A DNA stretch of 29,513 nucleotides from contig CAKPKQ010000014.1 of the NCBI GenBank assembly GCA_934167305.1, positions 1 to 29,513 on the forward strand, in the 5' to 3' direction. The notes beneath the pieces were generated by a model. The model searched no databases, was not told the DNA's origin, and worked only from the letters and a program-made list of their open reading frames with translations. Positions within the stretch are counted from its first letter, which is position 1. Each line of letters opens with the position of its first letter. A program made the translations under genes and the position numbers. Positions 1 through 5,930 of this stretch are shown piece after piece. This DNA comes from an uncultured Clostridia bacterium (GTDB lineage Bacteria > Bacillota > Clostridia > TANB77 > CAG-508).

Positions 1-34
1 TGTTTTGCATTATTTTACTAATTTTTTCTTTCAT
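1..34 (-). CDS. 5' end of a gene running off the left edge
   Basis: Only 11 codons are inside the window, reading MKEKISKIMQN on the minus strand. The start is supported by a strong purine-rich ribosome binding site (AGGAGAGG) about 10 bases upstream and by a possible promoter at 89-117. The Lys-rich beginning is compatible with many protein types, so no function can be assigned. It points away from the rest of the window. Confidence 0.5.
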   Translation of the reverse strand, partial: MKEKISKIMQN

Positions 35-88
35 AGTTTTTGACCTCTCCTCTTACGTACTTCTTTGGTTTTAGTTTTGTATACCTTT

Positions 89-117
89 ATTTTACTTATA
101 TTTATATATATTGTAAA
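89..117 (-). promoter_or_regulatory. Possible sigma-A promoter for the left-edge gene
   Basis: On the minus strand TTTACA (117-112) and TAAAAT (94-89) are separated by 17 bases, upstream of the start codon at 34. In such AT-rich DNA chance matches are common. Confidence 0.3.
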
Positions 118-261
118 TGGCAAATGTTGGAGTACAAAGGGTTTTAAGGTTTTTAGCATTTACGGAAACTCAGTTTTCAGCTCGTTTTTTACATTTTGTT
201 ATCATTTTTTGTCAAAAAATGGCTGTTTTTCCATGTAATGTAAGGGAAGCACAGGTTTGAG
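118..261. other. Intergenic DNA, no gene seen
   Basis: This is part of a roughly 400-base stretch without a credible gene (35-432). It is AT-rich, with no coding frame, tRNA or clear terminator that I can support. The rest of the stretch (262-432) holds the palindromic repeats listed separately. Confidence 0.6.
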
Positions 262-292
262 CATGCCATTGGGGACGGAGAATATTGGCATG
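262..292. repeat. GGGACGG palindromic repeat, copy 1
   Basis: A 31-base unit begins CATGCCA and ends TGGCATG, so its ends are inverted repeats, with GGGGACGGAG in the loop. The same unit, with GTGCCA/TGGCAC ends, occurs at 8086-8114, 8151-8179 and 28175-28203. The terminal bases co-vary (CATG here, GTGC/GCAC elsewhere) so that pairing is kept. Confidence 0.85.
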
Positions 293-305
293 TTTTTTGC
301 TCATT

Positions 306-429
306 CATGGAGCACACTGTGCTCCGCTACGAATTCTTTATGGTGTTCTTATTTATGAAGTATGCTGTGCTCCGTTACGAACCTTTTGTGATGTGTCTTG
401 TTTGTGGAGCACGCTGTGCTCCGCTACGG
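306..429. repeat. Array of three GGAGCAC/GTGCTCC hairpin repeats
   Basis: Perfect hairpins GGAGCAC-3 nt-GTGCTCC lie at 309-325 and 406-422. A decayed copy lies at 357-373, starting GAAGTAT and still pairing through wobbles. Each is followed by CGCTACG (CGTTACG in the decayed copy), which on the other strand reads CGTAG immediately before the hairpin. Spacing is 48-49 bases with unrelated DNA between. The last hairpin sits 11 bases past the stop of the M14 peptidase gene and might act in 3'-end formation. Two more copies occur at 28081-28168 in the opposite orientation. Confidence 0.85.
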
Positions 430-432
430 GTT

Positions 433-1362
433 TTATGAGGATAAGTTTACTGTCATTCCTAAAATTAATATTCCTATATTATCATTATATATTTCATCAA
501 ATTGTGATATTAGAAGTGGGTTTTCGCCTATTCCCGCTTCTATTGTATAACCTGGTCTTTTATAATTTTGTATAAACCAATCTTTATACCCTGCAAAACT
601 TGAATTATATGGCACATCTGTTAAATTATAACCACTAACTTTTTCAAATATTTTTCCTATTTCATAACCATTTTGTGGATTAATGTTTTGATAATCCCAA
701 TAAATTTCCTTTCCTTGTGTATGATATGATATTGTTAATTCAAAATTATTTTCTAATGTGAATTTATATATTGCTAATGCTTCACTTTGTGTTAAAGGTC
801 CTTCTCCTACAAAGTTTTGAGGTGCAGGTTTTATATACCCTTGTTCAAATTTTATTCTTCTAGCTTCTTGCCAACCTGCAGGAAATTGTAAATTTAAATC
901 CACACCATTTGCATTTGCTTTCCATCCATTTGGAAATGGTATGCTTGGAAATTCTCCAGAAATTTTTAAATATTCTTTATATATGTCACTATTTTTTTCA
1001 ACCTGCCCTGTGACTATATCTATTCCATCAGGGTTCATCATTGGCAAAATGTATAAAGAAACATTCTTAAATAAATCTCGTGCATTTTGACCAAATATTC
1101 TGCTATTTAAAACATAAGCTTGGCAAAGGTTTTCTACAAATTTCATAAGCATAATACAACATATGTATTCATTTGCATGTATTCCTGCATTATACATTAT
1201 TTTTCTTCTGCCTTTTCCTATTTTTATGTATGGAAGTTGTTTTCCAAGCGTGCTAAAGCCTATGTTCCCTATTTCTAAAAATCTGTATTTATTTTTTAGT
1301 TCTTGTATGTTTTTCATCATTAGTGAATAATAGTATTTTTGATTTGTTGGAACAATACTCAT
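433..1362 (-). CDS. M14-family zinc carboxypeptidase
   Basis: A 309-residue single-domain zinc peptidase of the M14 group. It resembles bacterial gamma-D-glutamyl-L-diamino acid endopeptidases, which cut peptidoglycan stem peptides. The zinc ligands are visible as H62-x-x-E65 (HANE) and H214 (SYHTQG), with catalytic E275 (TIEAG). The NPDG motif at 110-113 and GVDLN at about 153-157 are typical of this branch. There is no signal peptide and no LysM domain, so it is probably cytoplasmic or released by another route, possibly for recycling of wall peptides. It is the last gene of an apparent three-gene operon. Its ribosome binding site (AGGTGA, 1375-1370) lies inside a strong hairpin (see 1363-1401), suggesting control of its expression. 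The family call is firm; the substrate is inferred. Confidence 0.85.
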   Translation of the reverse strand: MSIVPTNQKYYYSLMMKNIQELKNKYRFLEIGNIGFSTLGKQLPYIKIGKGRRKIMYNAGIHANEYICCIMLMKFVENLCQAYVLNSRIFGQNARDLFKNVSLYILPMMNPDGIDIVTGQVEKNSDIYKEYLKISGEFPSIPFPNGWKANANGVDLNLQFPAGWQEARRIKFEQGYIKPAPQNFVGEGPLTQSEALAIYKFTLENNFELTISYHTQGKEIYWDYQNINPQNGYEIGKIFEKVSGYNLTDVPYNSSFAGYKDWFIQNYKRPGYTIEAGIGENPLLISQFDEIYNDNIGILILGMTVNLSS

Positions 1363-1401
1363 AAAAAATCACCTGCTATAATTTATTCAAATTAAGCAGG
1401 T
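1363..1401 (-). terminator. Hairpin plus T-run between the nuclease and M14 genes
   Basis: On the minus strand ACCTGCT-TAATTT pairs with AAATTA-(T)-AGCAGGT around a GAAT loop, a 13-bp stem with one bulge. It is followed by GA and six T, and the start codon comes directly after. It has the form of an intrinsic terminator, yet the descending arm contains the AGGTGA ribosome binding site of the downstream M14 gene. It may be a terminator, an attenuator or a translational occluder. Confidence 0.7.
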
Positions 1402-1410
1402 AATGTGATT

Positions 1411-2124
1411 TTATTGTTTTAACTTACTATAACCATTAGTATAGTCTATTTCTATATTTGGCTGTATATTATAAATATATACATTAAAGCATATTTCGTT
1501 ATTTTCCACAGATTGTGCTTCCATTTGTACTCCACTTGCGACTAAATTGTTTCCTTCAAATATTGGAGTTACCCTATATAGCACATGATTATTTTCATTT
1601 TCCTTTAAATAGTTTAATACCTTTGTTTCAAATGGTAACATTCCACTTGTATTAAAATAGTTTGTTCCTGTTATAAGGTTTTGTTTATTTGCATTTTCTG
1701 CTGATAAACTGTAAGCTATTAAGTGACAGCGGTTATATAAACTTTTTCCGTTATATTCTACACTTTGCCAGCCAGATGGATATATATGACTAATTGATGT
1801 TCTTTTTTCCCCTTCTTTTGGCATTGTTTCTTTTCCTAAATTTGCATATGCAACTCCACATCTTCCTAATTTATCTAATTCACTGTATTTTTCAAAGCAT
1901 TTATTTGTTAATTCACTTTGTTCAAAATTCGGAATATTATTATTTATTGTTACATATATTTCTCCATTGTATTCTGGAATTTCGCCTAAATTGTATGATA
2001 CTGCCTTAGCTGTATTATCTAATACATTTTCATTTATTTCAATATTTCCAAAATAAATTCCTGTAATTATTGCGATTAAAAATATTATACTTGTAATTAA
2101 TTTTTTTGTTTTTCTTTTGCTCAT
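1411..2124 (-). CDS. Membrane-anchored DNA/RNA non-specific endonuclease
   Basis: A 237-residue protein with a Lys/Arg-rich start and one hydrophobic segment (about 9-26), a signal peptide or membrane anchor placing the enzyme outside the cell. The body matches the NUC/EndA-like (Endonuclease_NS_2) family. The NRCH motif at 131-134 supplies the catalytic histidine H134, corresponding to DRGH in the classic enzymes. It is followed by SAENANKQNLITGTNYFN with the conserved asparagines that bind the metal, and by GMLPFE. Relatives degrade extracellular nucleic acid or act in DNA uptake; no competence gene is nearby, so the role here is open. It starts 8 bases after the gene at 2133-2687, with AGGTGAAATA before the ATG, and shares that gene's promoter. 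Confidence 0.85.
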   Translation of the reverse strand: MSKRKTKKLITSIIFLIAIITGIYFGNIEINENVLDNTAKAVSYNLGEIPEYNGEIYVTINNNIPNFEQSELTNKCFEKYSELDKLGRCGVAYANLGKETMPKEGEKRTSISHIYPSGWQSVEYNGKSLYNRCHLIAYSLSAENANKQNLITGTNYFNTSGMLPFETKVLNYLKENENNHVLYRVTPIFEGNNLVASGVQMEAQSVENNEICFNVYIYNIQPNIEIDYTNGYSKLKQ

Positions 2125-2132
2125 TATTTCAC

Positions 2133-2687
2133 CTATTTTATATATTTTCCATTTACTCTTTTTACTATATCTCCAACATTAAAGTCTGGATATAATTCTT
2201 TATATGTGTATATTGATCCGCTTCCATTTTCATGTGTTAAATAAATTTTGTCATCAGTTATTTTTTGCACAATAAAGTTAGTATTTTCATTATCTCTTAA
2301 TACTCCATATAAGTCATCTAATTTATACCATGCTTCATCATTTTTTACATCTATTTCTCCATTATATAGCTCACATTTATCACCACATAGTTTTACCTTT
2401 TGCCCTGAGTACAGATTATAAAAATCAAGTTTTTCCATTTTATATACATTTGCATAAATGCCCTGATTATGCAATTTTTCTAGTTCATTTTCAGTTGTAT
2501 ATATGTATATATCTTCTTCTTTTCCGTTTTCTGGGTTTAACAATGTTATTTTTTCATTGTCTAAACCATATACTACCCCTATATTCATATTATTCCCCTT
2601 GTCTAAAGCTTTTGCTAATTCATTAATGAAACTTGATACAAAATTTTTAGTTTCATTACTTAAAAGATTAAAAATTTCTAAATTCAT
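2133..2687 (-). CDS. Hypothetical protein, 184 residues
   Basis: I do not recognise this family. The protein is soluble, acidic and rich in beta-prone segments. There is no signal peptide or membrane segment. Two similar short motifs, YIYTTENEL (about 61-69) and SIYTYKELY, and the ending VGDIVKRVNGKYIK suggest two small beta-barrel-like repeats of the SH3/KOW kind, but this is a guess from pattern. The start has a good ribosome binding site (AAAGGAAAT). It is first in the apparent operon with the nuclease and the M14 peptidase, so it may support an extracellular or wall-related function. It is divergent from the gene at 2856. Confidence 0.7.
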   Translation of the reverse strand: MNLEIFNLLSNETKNFVSSFINELAKALDKGNNMNIGVVYGLDNEKITLLNPENGKEEDIYIYTTENELEKLHNQGIYANVYKMEKLDFYNLYSGQKVKLCGDKCELYNGEIDVKNDEAWYKLDDLYGVLRDNENTNFIVQKITDDKIYLTHENGSGSIYTYKELYPDFNVGDIVKRVNGKYIK

Positions 2688-2733
2688 AAATTTCCTTTCT
2701 AGAATTAAATGTTTTTTGAATAAAATTTTCTTT

Positions 2734-2763
2734 AATATATCACATATTGTGTACTATTTTCAA
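2734..2763 (-). promoter_or_regulatory. Possible promoter of the nuclease/M14 operon
   Basis: On the minus strand TTGAAA (2763-2758), 18 bases, then TATATT (2739-2734), about 45 bases upstream of the ATG at 2687. It lies close to the divergent promoter at 2778-2806. Confidence 0.45.
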
Positions 2764-2777
2764 TATTTTTTTGTATT

Positions 2778-2806
2778 TTGACATAGTATACATAATGTGG
2801 TATAAT
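2778..2806 (+). promoter_or_regulatory. Perfect-consensus sigma-A promoter
   Basis: TTGACA (2778-2783), exactly 17 bases, then TATAAT (2801-2806) with TGG before the -10 (extended -10). It drives the unknown gene at 2856. The short leader contains a small hairpin, TGCAA-GGTT-TTGCA (2816-2829). Confidence 0.85.
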
Positions 2807-2855
2807 TGTTTACAGTGCAAGGTTTTGCATTAATTTTTAAACGGAGGATAATGTT

Positions 2856-3347
2856 TTGGTACAAATCGAAGATGTTCTTGATGATCTCATGGTACAAATC
2901 GTTACAGGCTACGGATTTGAAGATTTGCAAATTATTCAAGATGCAATTGACAAACGTGGTGCCATCCCTCTAGATTATTTTACTGATGAAGATATTCTAG
3001 GTTATGGTTGGCGGAGCAAAGCAGAACTTCGCGAAATAAAGCAAAAGATCGTTGACAAGATTGTTAGCATTATTAATGCGCAAAATCGCTTACCCTATAA
3101 GGAAAAAATGTCGATTACGTATTATGCACGCTATTTGCATGCACTTACCATTCTTAAAGTCGACAAAGACCAAACATTGCATAAGACTTGCAATGACCAC
3201 ATCAGAAATGCTATGTTGGACTTATGGCAGTTTGATGATGAGTATGATGGATGGGACCTTATTAATTACATTAGCATGCATCTTACAGAGGCAGTTAATG
3301 GTATTATGGGGAAGCCAGTTGTACAAACCAATTATCCAGAAGATTAA
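2856..3347 (+). CDS. Hypothetical protein with TTG start and atypical base composition
   Basis: A soluble, mostly helical, acidic protein of 163 residues that I cannot assign to a family. The start is TTG at 2856, seven bases after a strong GGAGG (2844-2848). A stop lies in frame at 2838, and the ATG at 2851 is out of frame and too close to the GGAGG. A second possible start, ATG at 2889, begins a near repeat of the first residues (MVQIEDV / MVQIVTG) because a 12-base segment (TGGTACAAATCG) occurs at both places. A hand count gives about 37% GC over 2881-3240, clearly above the neighbouring genes, with codons such as CGC, GTC and GAC that are rare around it. It has its own perfect promoter and terminator, so it is a monocistronic, probably well-transcribed gene, perhaps acquired by transfer. 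Confidence 0.75.
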   Translation: MVQIEDVLDDLMVQIVTGYGFEDLQIIQDAIDKRGAIPLDYFTDEDILGYGWRSKAELREIKQKIVDKIVSIINAQNRLPYKEKMSITYYARYLHALTILKVDKDQTLHKTCNDHIRNAMLDLWQFDDEYDGWDLINYISMHLTEAVNGIMGKPVVQTNYPED

Positions 3348-3353
3348 CTGTTT

Positions 3354-3385
3354 AAAGAGGCTGATATTATATCAGTCTCTTTTAT
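3354..3385 (+). terminator. Intrinsic terminator of the TTG-start gene
   Basis: AAAGAG-G-CTGAT pairs with ATCAG-T-CTCTTT (3354-3365 with 3371-3382), 12 bp including one G-U, ending in a T-rich tract. It follows the stop codon by 6 bases. Confidence 0.8.
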
Positions 3386-3413
3386 TGCTTATTAATTTTT
3401 TTAATGATACAAT
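3385..3413 (+). promoter_or_regulatory. Possible promoter of the GIY-YIG gene
   Basis: TTGCTT (3385-3390), 17 bases, TACAAT (3408-3413) preceded by TGA (extended -10 form). It lies just after the terminator of the previous gene. Confidence 0.4.
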
Positions 3414-3435
3414 TTATTAAGAAGTGAGGTAAAAA

Positions 3436-3753
3436 ATGTATTATACATATATGTTGAGATGTGCTGATAATTCAATTTATACTGGAATGACAAATGATTT
3501 GGATAAACGAATAAGTGAGCATTTAAGTAAGGATAAAAATAGTGCAAAATATACCAAATCACATGATGCTGTTAAACTTGAGGCTGCTTGGAAAAGTAAA
3601 GATAAATCTTTAGCTTGTAAGTTGGAATATCAAATAAAAACTCTTGCTAAAATGCAAAAAGAAGCTTTAATAAATGGTGAAAAGTTATCTAGTTTCTTGA
3701 GTGGAAAGGTTGATTGTAGAAGGTATAAAAGAATAATTATTGATAAAAAATAG
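3436..3753 (+). CDS. GIY-YIG domain protein (UPF0213/YhbQ-like)
   Basis: A 105-residue stand-alone GIY-YIG nuclease-fold protein. The two signature strands are YYTYMLRC (2-9) and SIYTGMT (13-19). They are followed by the catalytic-type arginine R25 in DLDKRISEH and glutamate E64 in CKLEYQIK. Length and motif order match the UPF0213/YhbQ group, small nucleases implicated in DNA processing or repair whose cellular substrate is poorly defined. The ribosome binding site is GTGAGG. It is transcribed alone, toward the tRNA genes. Confidence 0.85.
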   Translation: MYYTYMLRCADNSIYTGMTNDLDKRISEHLSKDKNSAKYTKSHDAVKLEAAWKSKDKSLACKLEYQIKTLAKMQKEALINGEKLSSFLSGKVDCRRYKRIIIDKK

Positions 3754-3787
3754 AGTAGTAAGAATTTGTTTAAACTCTTGCTACTCT
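3745..3787 (-). terminator. Terminator behind tRNA-Pro, possibly shared with the GIY-YIG gene
   Basis: AGAGTAG-T-AAGA (3752-3763) pairs with TCTT-G-CTACTCT (3776-3787). On the minus strand it is followed by TATTTTTT, fitting termination of the tRNA-Pro transcript. On the plus strand no T-run follows, so it is weaker for the GIY-YIG gene. Confidence 0.65.
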
Positions 3788-3797
3788 AATACTAATA

Positions 3798-3873
3798 TGG
3801 TCGAGGCGACAGGGATCGAACCTGCGACCTCATGGTCCCAAACCACGCGCGCTACCAACTGCGCTACGCCTCG
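3798..3873 (-). tRNA. tRNA-Pro (anticodon TGG)
   Basis: The minus strand folds into a full cloverleaf. The acceptor stem is CGAGGCG/CGCCTCG with discriminator A, the D-arm is GCGC/GCGC, and the anticodon stem is CGTGG/CCATG around TTTGGGA, giving anticodon TGG (proline). The T-loop is TTCGATC. The CCA end is encoded at 3800-3798. Its promoter and terminator are visible, and it is divergent from tRNA-Arg. Confidence 0.95.
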
Positions 3874-3892
3874 ATTTTTTTAGTACCTATAT

Positions 3893-3921
3893 AATATAGC
3901 ACACTTTTTTTATAATTGCAA
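3893..3921 (-). promoter_or_regulatory. Promoter of tRNA-Pro
   Basis: On the minus strand TTGCAA (3921-3916), 17 bases, TATATT (3898-3893), about 20 bases upstream of the mature tRNA 5' end. Confidence 0.6.
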
Positions 3922-3940
3922 CATTTTTTTCAAAATTCTA

Positions 3941-3969
3941 TTGAATATTTTTACTTTTCAATGTATAAT
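3941..3969 (+). promoter_or_regulatory. Promoter of tRNA-Arg
   Basis: TTGAAT (3941-3946), 17 bases, TATAAT (3964-3969), 12 bases before the mature tRNA 5' end. Confidence 0.8.
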
Positions 3970-3981
3970 AAGTATTGTTAT

Positions 3982-4058
<77 letters not shown>

Positions 4059-4098
4059 ATCTCTCAAGTTTACTTGAGAGATTCTTTATTTTTTTTAA
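4059..4098 (+). terminator. Terminator of tRNA-Arg
   Basis: ATCTCTCAAG (4059-4068) pairs perfectly with CTTGAGAGAT (4073-4082) around TTTA, followed by TCTTTA and a run of T. It begins directly after the CCA end. Confidence 0.9.
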
Positions 4099-4147
4099 AC
4101 ATTTTTTTACTTTTATTATTGAATATATTTTTTCTTTTATTCTAAGT

Positions 4148-4178
4148 AAAAAAAATAGTGTCCAAATTGGGCACTATT
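4148..4178 (-). terminator. Terminator of the sigma/anti-sigma operon
   Basis: AATAGTG-T-CC (4154-4163) pairs with GG-G-CACTATT (4169-4178) around AAATT. On the minus strand a T-run (4155-4148) follows. The TAG stop of the anti-sigma gene lies inside the first arm. Confidence 0.8.
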
Positions 4179-5016
4179 TTTCTATATAACCTGTTATATC
4201 TGGTCTTGCAACATCACTATCTTGTACATTTCCTATTTCCTTGTAGTATTCTTGTATTATTGACTCATTTTCATATTCGCTTACCATTCTAAGCAATATT
4301 CCTGTATCAGCTTCAATAATATATTCCCATAAATATTGTTGTACCATATAACATTCTTTATCTCTAAATTTTATTTTTTCTACTTTTGAATGCATAGCTG
4401 TAATAAAAGAATTGTCTAATGTCATATCAGTATTTTGTACTACAAGCTTTCCAATTGTGGTAATATTTTCTTTAATTTTATTTTTCCCATCCTCTTTTAG
4501 CCCAAAGCTTTCTTTTGCATCTTTATAAAATATTTCTCTTTTTAAACTTCCTTTTTCATTATTTGAATAACTACTATGATATCTTATCCTTTTATCTTCC
4601 TTTGCATATTCTTCTACATATGAGATAATACCTTTTTTTATTCCAATTTGTGTAATATGGTAATTATCTGCATCTTCTTTTATTTCATATATTTTAGCTT
4701 TATTATATAAATCATTTAATATAATATATTTTCTAGTTGTATTTACAACAAATGCAAGTAGAATAACCAATAATGTTAAACCAAATAACCTAAATATTTT
4801 TAATTTATTACTATACTTTTTCATATATTTGGTTTCTTTTTTACATTGCTCTTTTGACTTTAAAACTATATCGTTTTGCATATTTTCTAGTATTTTTTTA
4901 CATTCTAGACATTCTTTTAAATGTTCCCCTATAATTTTTTCACTTTCTTCACTCGTCAATTTTTCTATATAATTTGGTAATAAATCCTGAACTAATTTAC
5001 ACTCTTTTTCATTCAT
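4174..5016 (-). CDS. Zinc-binding anti-sigma factor, single-pass membrane protein
   Basis: A 280-residue partner of the ECF sigma factor encoded just upstream. The N-terminal 45 residues form a ZAS/zf-HC2 anti-sigma domain: C6 followed by LVQDLLPNYIE, then H32-x3-C36-x2-C39. This domain holds the sigma factor inactive in the cytoplasm. One membrane segment (about 74-93) follows a basic stretch. The remaining 185 or so residues lie outside and would be the sensor. This part is Lys/Glu-rich and has no domain I recognise. The start codon overlaps the sigma gene by 8 bases, giving translational coupling and matched amounts of the two proteins. The signal sensed cannot be read from the sequence. 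Confidence 0.88.
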   Translation of the reverse strand: MNEKECKLVQDLLPNYIEKLTSEESEKIIGEHLKECLECKKILENMQNDIVLKSKEQCKKETKYMKKYSNKLKIFRLFGLTLLVILLAFVVNTTRKYIILNDLYNKAKIYEIKEDADNYHITQIGIKKGIISYVEEYAKEDKRIRYHSSYSNNEKGSLKREIFYKDAKESFGLKEDGKNKIKENITTIGKLVVQNTDMTLDNSFITAMHSKVEKIKFRDKECYMVQQYLWEYIIEADTGILLRMVSEYENESIIQEYYKEIGNVQDSDVARPDITGYIEK

Positions 5017-5497
5017 ATTTCTCTACCTCCTTTAATTTCTGTTTACCTCTGTAAAAAGTTATTCTTGCCCAGTTTTCTGTTTTATTAAATATGTCACCTA
5101 TTTCTTTAAAGCTTAAATCTCCTGTTATTCTTAAATATATTACGTCTTTGGTCTTTTCATCTAACCTTTGTATCCTTTTATATAATTCCAACTTATCATG
5201 ATTTGAAATCACTGTATCTTCTGTTGTTTCGAAAGTTTCTATTTCAAATAGCTTGTCCTCTGACACATCTTTGATTTTTTTATTTTTCCTTATGCTATCT
5301 AACCATGTATTTTTTGCTATTTTGCATAGCCATACTGAAATTTTACAATCTTCTTTAAATGTATGTATATTTTTTACCGCTTTATAAAAGGTTTCTTGAG
5401 TTAACTCTTCAGAAATATCATTATTATGGGTTAAACAGAATAAATATTTTTTTACTGTTTCAAAATATTCTTTATATATTTCTTCCATATTCTGCAT
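5009..5497 (-). CDS. ECF-family RNA polymerase sigma factor
   Basis: A 162-residue group IV sigma factor with only regions 2 and 4. Region 2 includes ISEELTQETFYKAVKNI (about 28-44) and the -10 recognition helix with SVWLCKIAKNTWLDSIRK. Region 4 contains LDEKTKDVIYLRITGDLSFKEI followed by the recognition helix (NKTENWARITFYRGKQKL). Size and layout are typical. It is co-transcribed and translationally coupled with the membrane anti-sigma factor downstream. A TGTAAC-N16-CGTC element in front of it (5521-5546) is the classic ECF promoter form, suggesting that the factor activates its own operon once released. Confidence 0.92.
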   Translation of the reverse strand: MQNMEEIYKEYFETVKKYLFCLTHNNDISEELTQETFYKAVKNIHTFKEDCKISVWLCKIAKNTWLDSIRKNKKIKDVSEDKLFEIETFETTEDTVISNHDKLELYKRIQRLDEKTKDVIYLRITGDLSFKEIGDIFNKTENWARITFYRGKQKLKEVEKYE

Positions 5498-5520
5498 ACT
5501 TTTACCCCCTTTACTTAAAT

Positions 5521-5546
5521 GACGATTTAAAACTCATTTTGTTACA
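5521..5546 (-). promoter_or_regulatory. ECF-type promoter, probably autoregulatory
   Basis: On the minus strand TGTAAC (5546-5541), 16 bases, CGTC (5524-5521), placed about 25 bases upstream of the sigma factor start. The AAC -35 core and CGT -10 core with 16-base spacing match the general ECF promoter pattern and differ from sigma-A promoters in this window. Confidence 0.7.
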
Positions 5547-5586
5547 AACATATTATATTTTAAAAATCAAATTATATATATATGCC

Positions 5587-5615
5587 TTGAAAATTTATTA
5601 TATTTTTATTATACT
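5587..5615 (+). promoter_or_regulatory. Promoter of the 80-residue protein gene
   Basis: TTGAAA (5587-5592), 17 bases, TATACT (5610-5615), about 28 bases before the start codon. Confidence 0.7.
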
Positions 5616-5642
5616 AAATACATAAAAAAGGAGGTATTTTAA

Positions 5643-5885
5643 ATGGAAAATGAAGCAAAAAGTTGGTCAGTAACAGTTGGAGAAGATGTTATCAAAGTTT
5701 CTGATGAAGGGCTATTTATAAATGGCAAACTTCAAGATATATCTTACGGAGTATCTACATGTGAAAGGTATACAGGAAAATTACCAAATGGCAAGGAAGT
5801 TAAGGCTGTAATAGGAGCTATAGGATTAGGCTTTAAAATTCATTGTTCTATATTTGTTGACTGTGAATGTGTATTGCAGGATTAA
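5643..5885 (+). CDS. Small hypothetical protein, 80 residues
   Basis: A soluble 80-residue protein with no signal peptide or membrane segment; I do not recognise its family. The pattern WSVTVGEDVIKVSDEGLFINGK followed by alternating polar and hydrophobic stretches suggests a small all-beta fold. It has three cysteines, C40, C68 and C74; the last two fall in HCSIFVDCECVLQD, which actually contains a further C at 76, so metal or disulphide chemistry is possible. It has its own promoter, an excellent ribosome binding site (GGAGG, 8 bases before ATG) and its own terminator, so it is a real monocistronic gene. It is divergent from the ECF operon. Confidence 0.8.
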   Translation: MENEAKSWSVTVGEDVIKVSDEGLFINGKLQDISYGVSTCERYTGKLPNGKEVKAVIGAIGLGFKIHCSIFVDCECVLQD

Positions 5886-5895
5886 CTTATAAATC

Positions 5896-5930
5896 AAAAA
5901 TGGGTAGTACAATCGTACTATCCATTTTTA
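5896..5930. terminator. Bidirectional terminator
   Basis: AAATGG-G-TAGTAC (5898-5910) pairs with GTACTA-T-CCATTT (5915-5927) around AATC, with A-run before and T-run after. It serves the small gene on the plus strand and the polymerase/YolD operon on the minus strand. Confidence 0.85.

Noticed and set aside
306..429. Possible CRISPR array (three repeats of about 26 bases with about 22-base spacers)
   Set aside because: Only three copies, one degenerate; the copies near 28081 are spaced 64 bases apart, and no cas gene is present. The palindromic unit fits a REP-like element better.
285..575. Open frame of 96 codons on the plus strand
   Set aside because: It runs through the hairpin repeats and antisense to the M14 peptidase. 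The recurring peptide Gly-Ala-x-Cys-Ala-Pro-Leu-Arg is just the translated repeat.
3052..3420. Open frame of 122 codons overlapping the TTG-start gene
   Set aside because: It is out of frame with the gene that has the promoter-matched ribosome binding site, and it reads through that gene's terminator. Composition is unlike a real protein.
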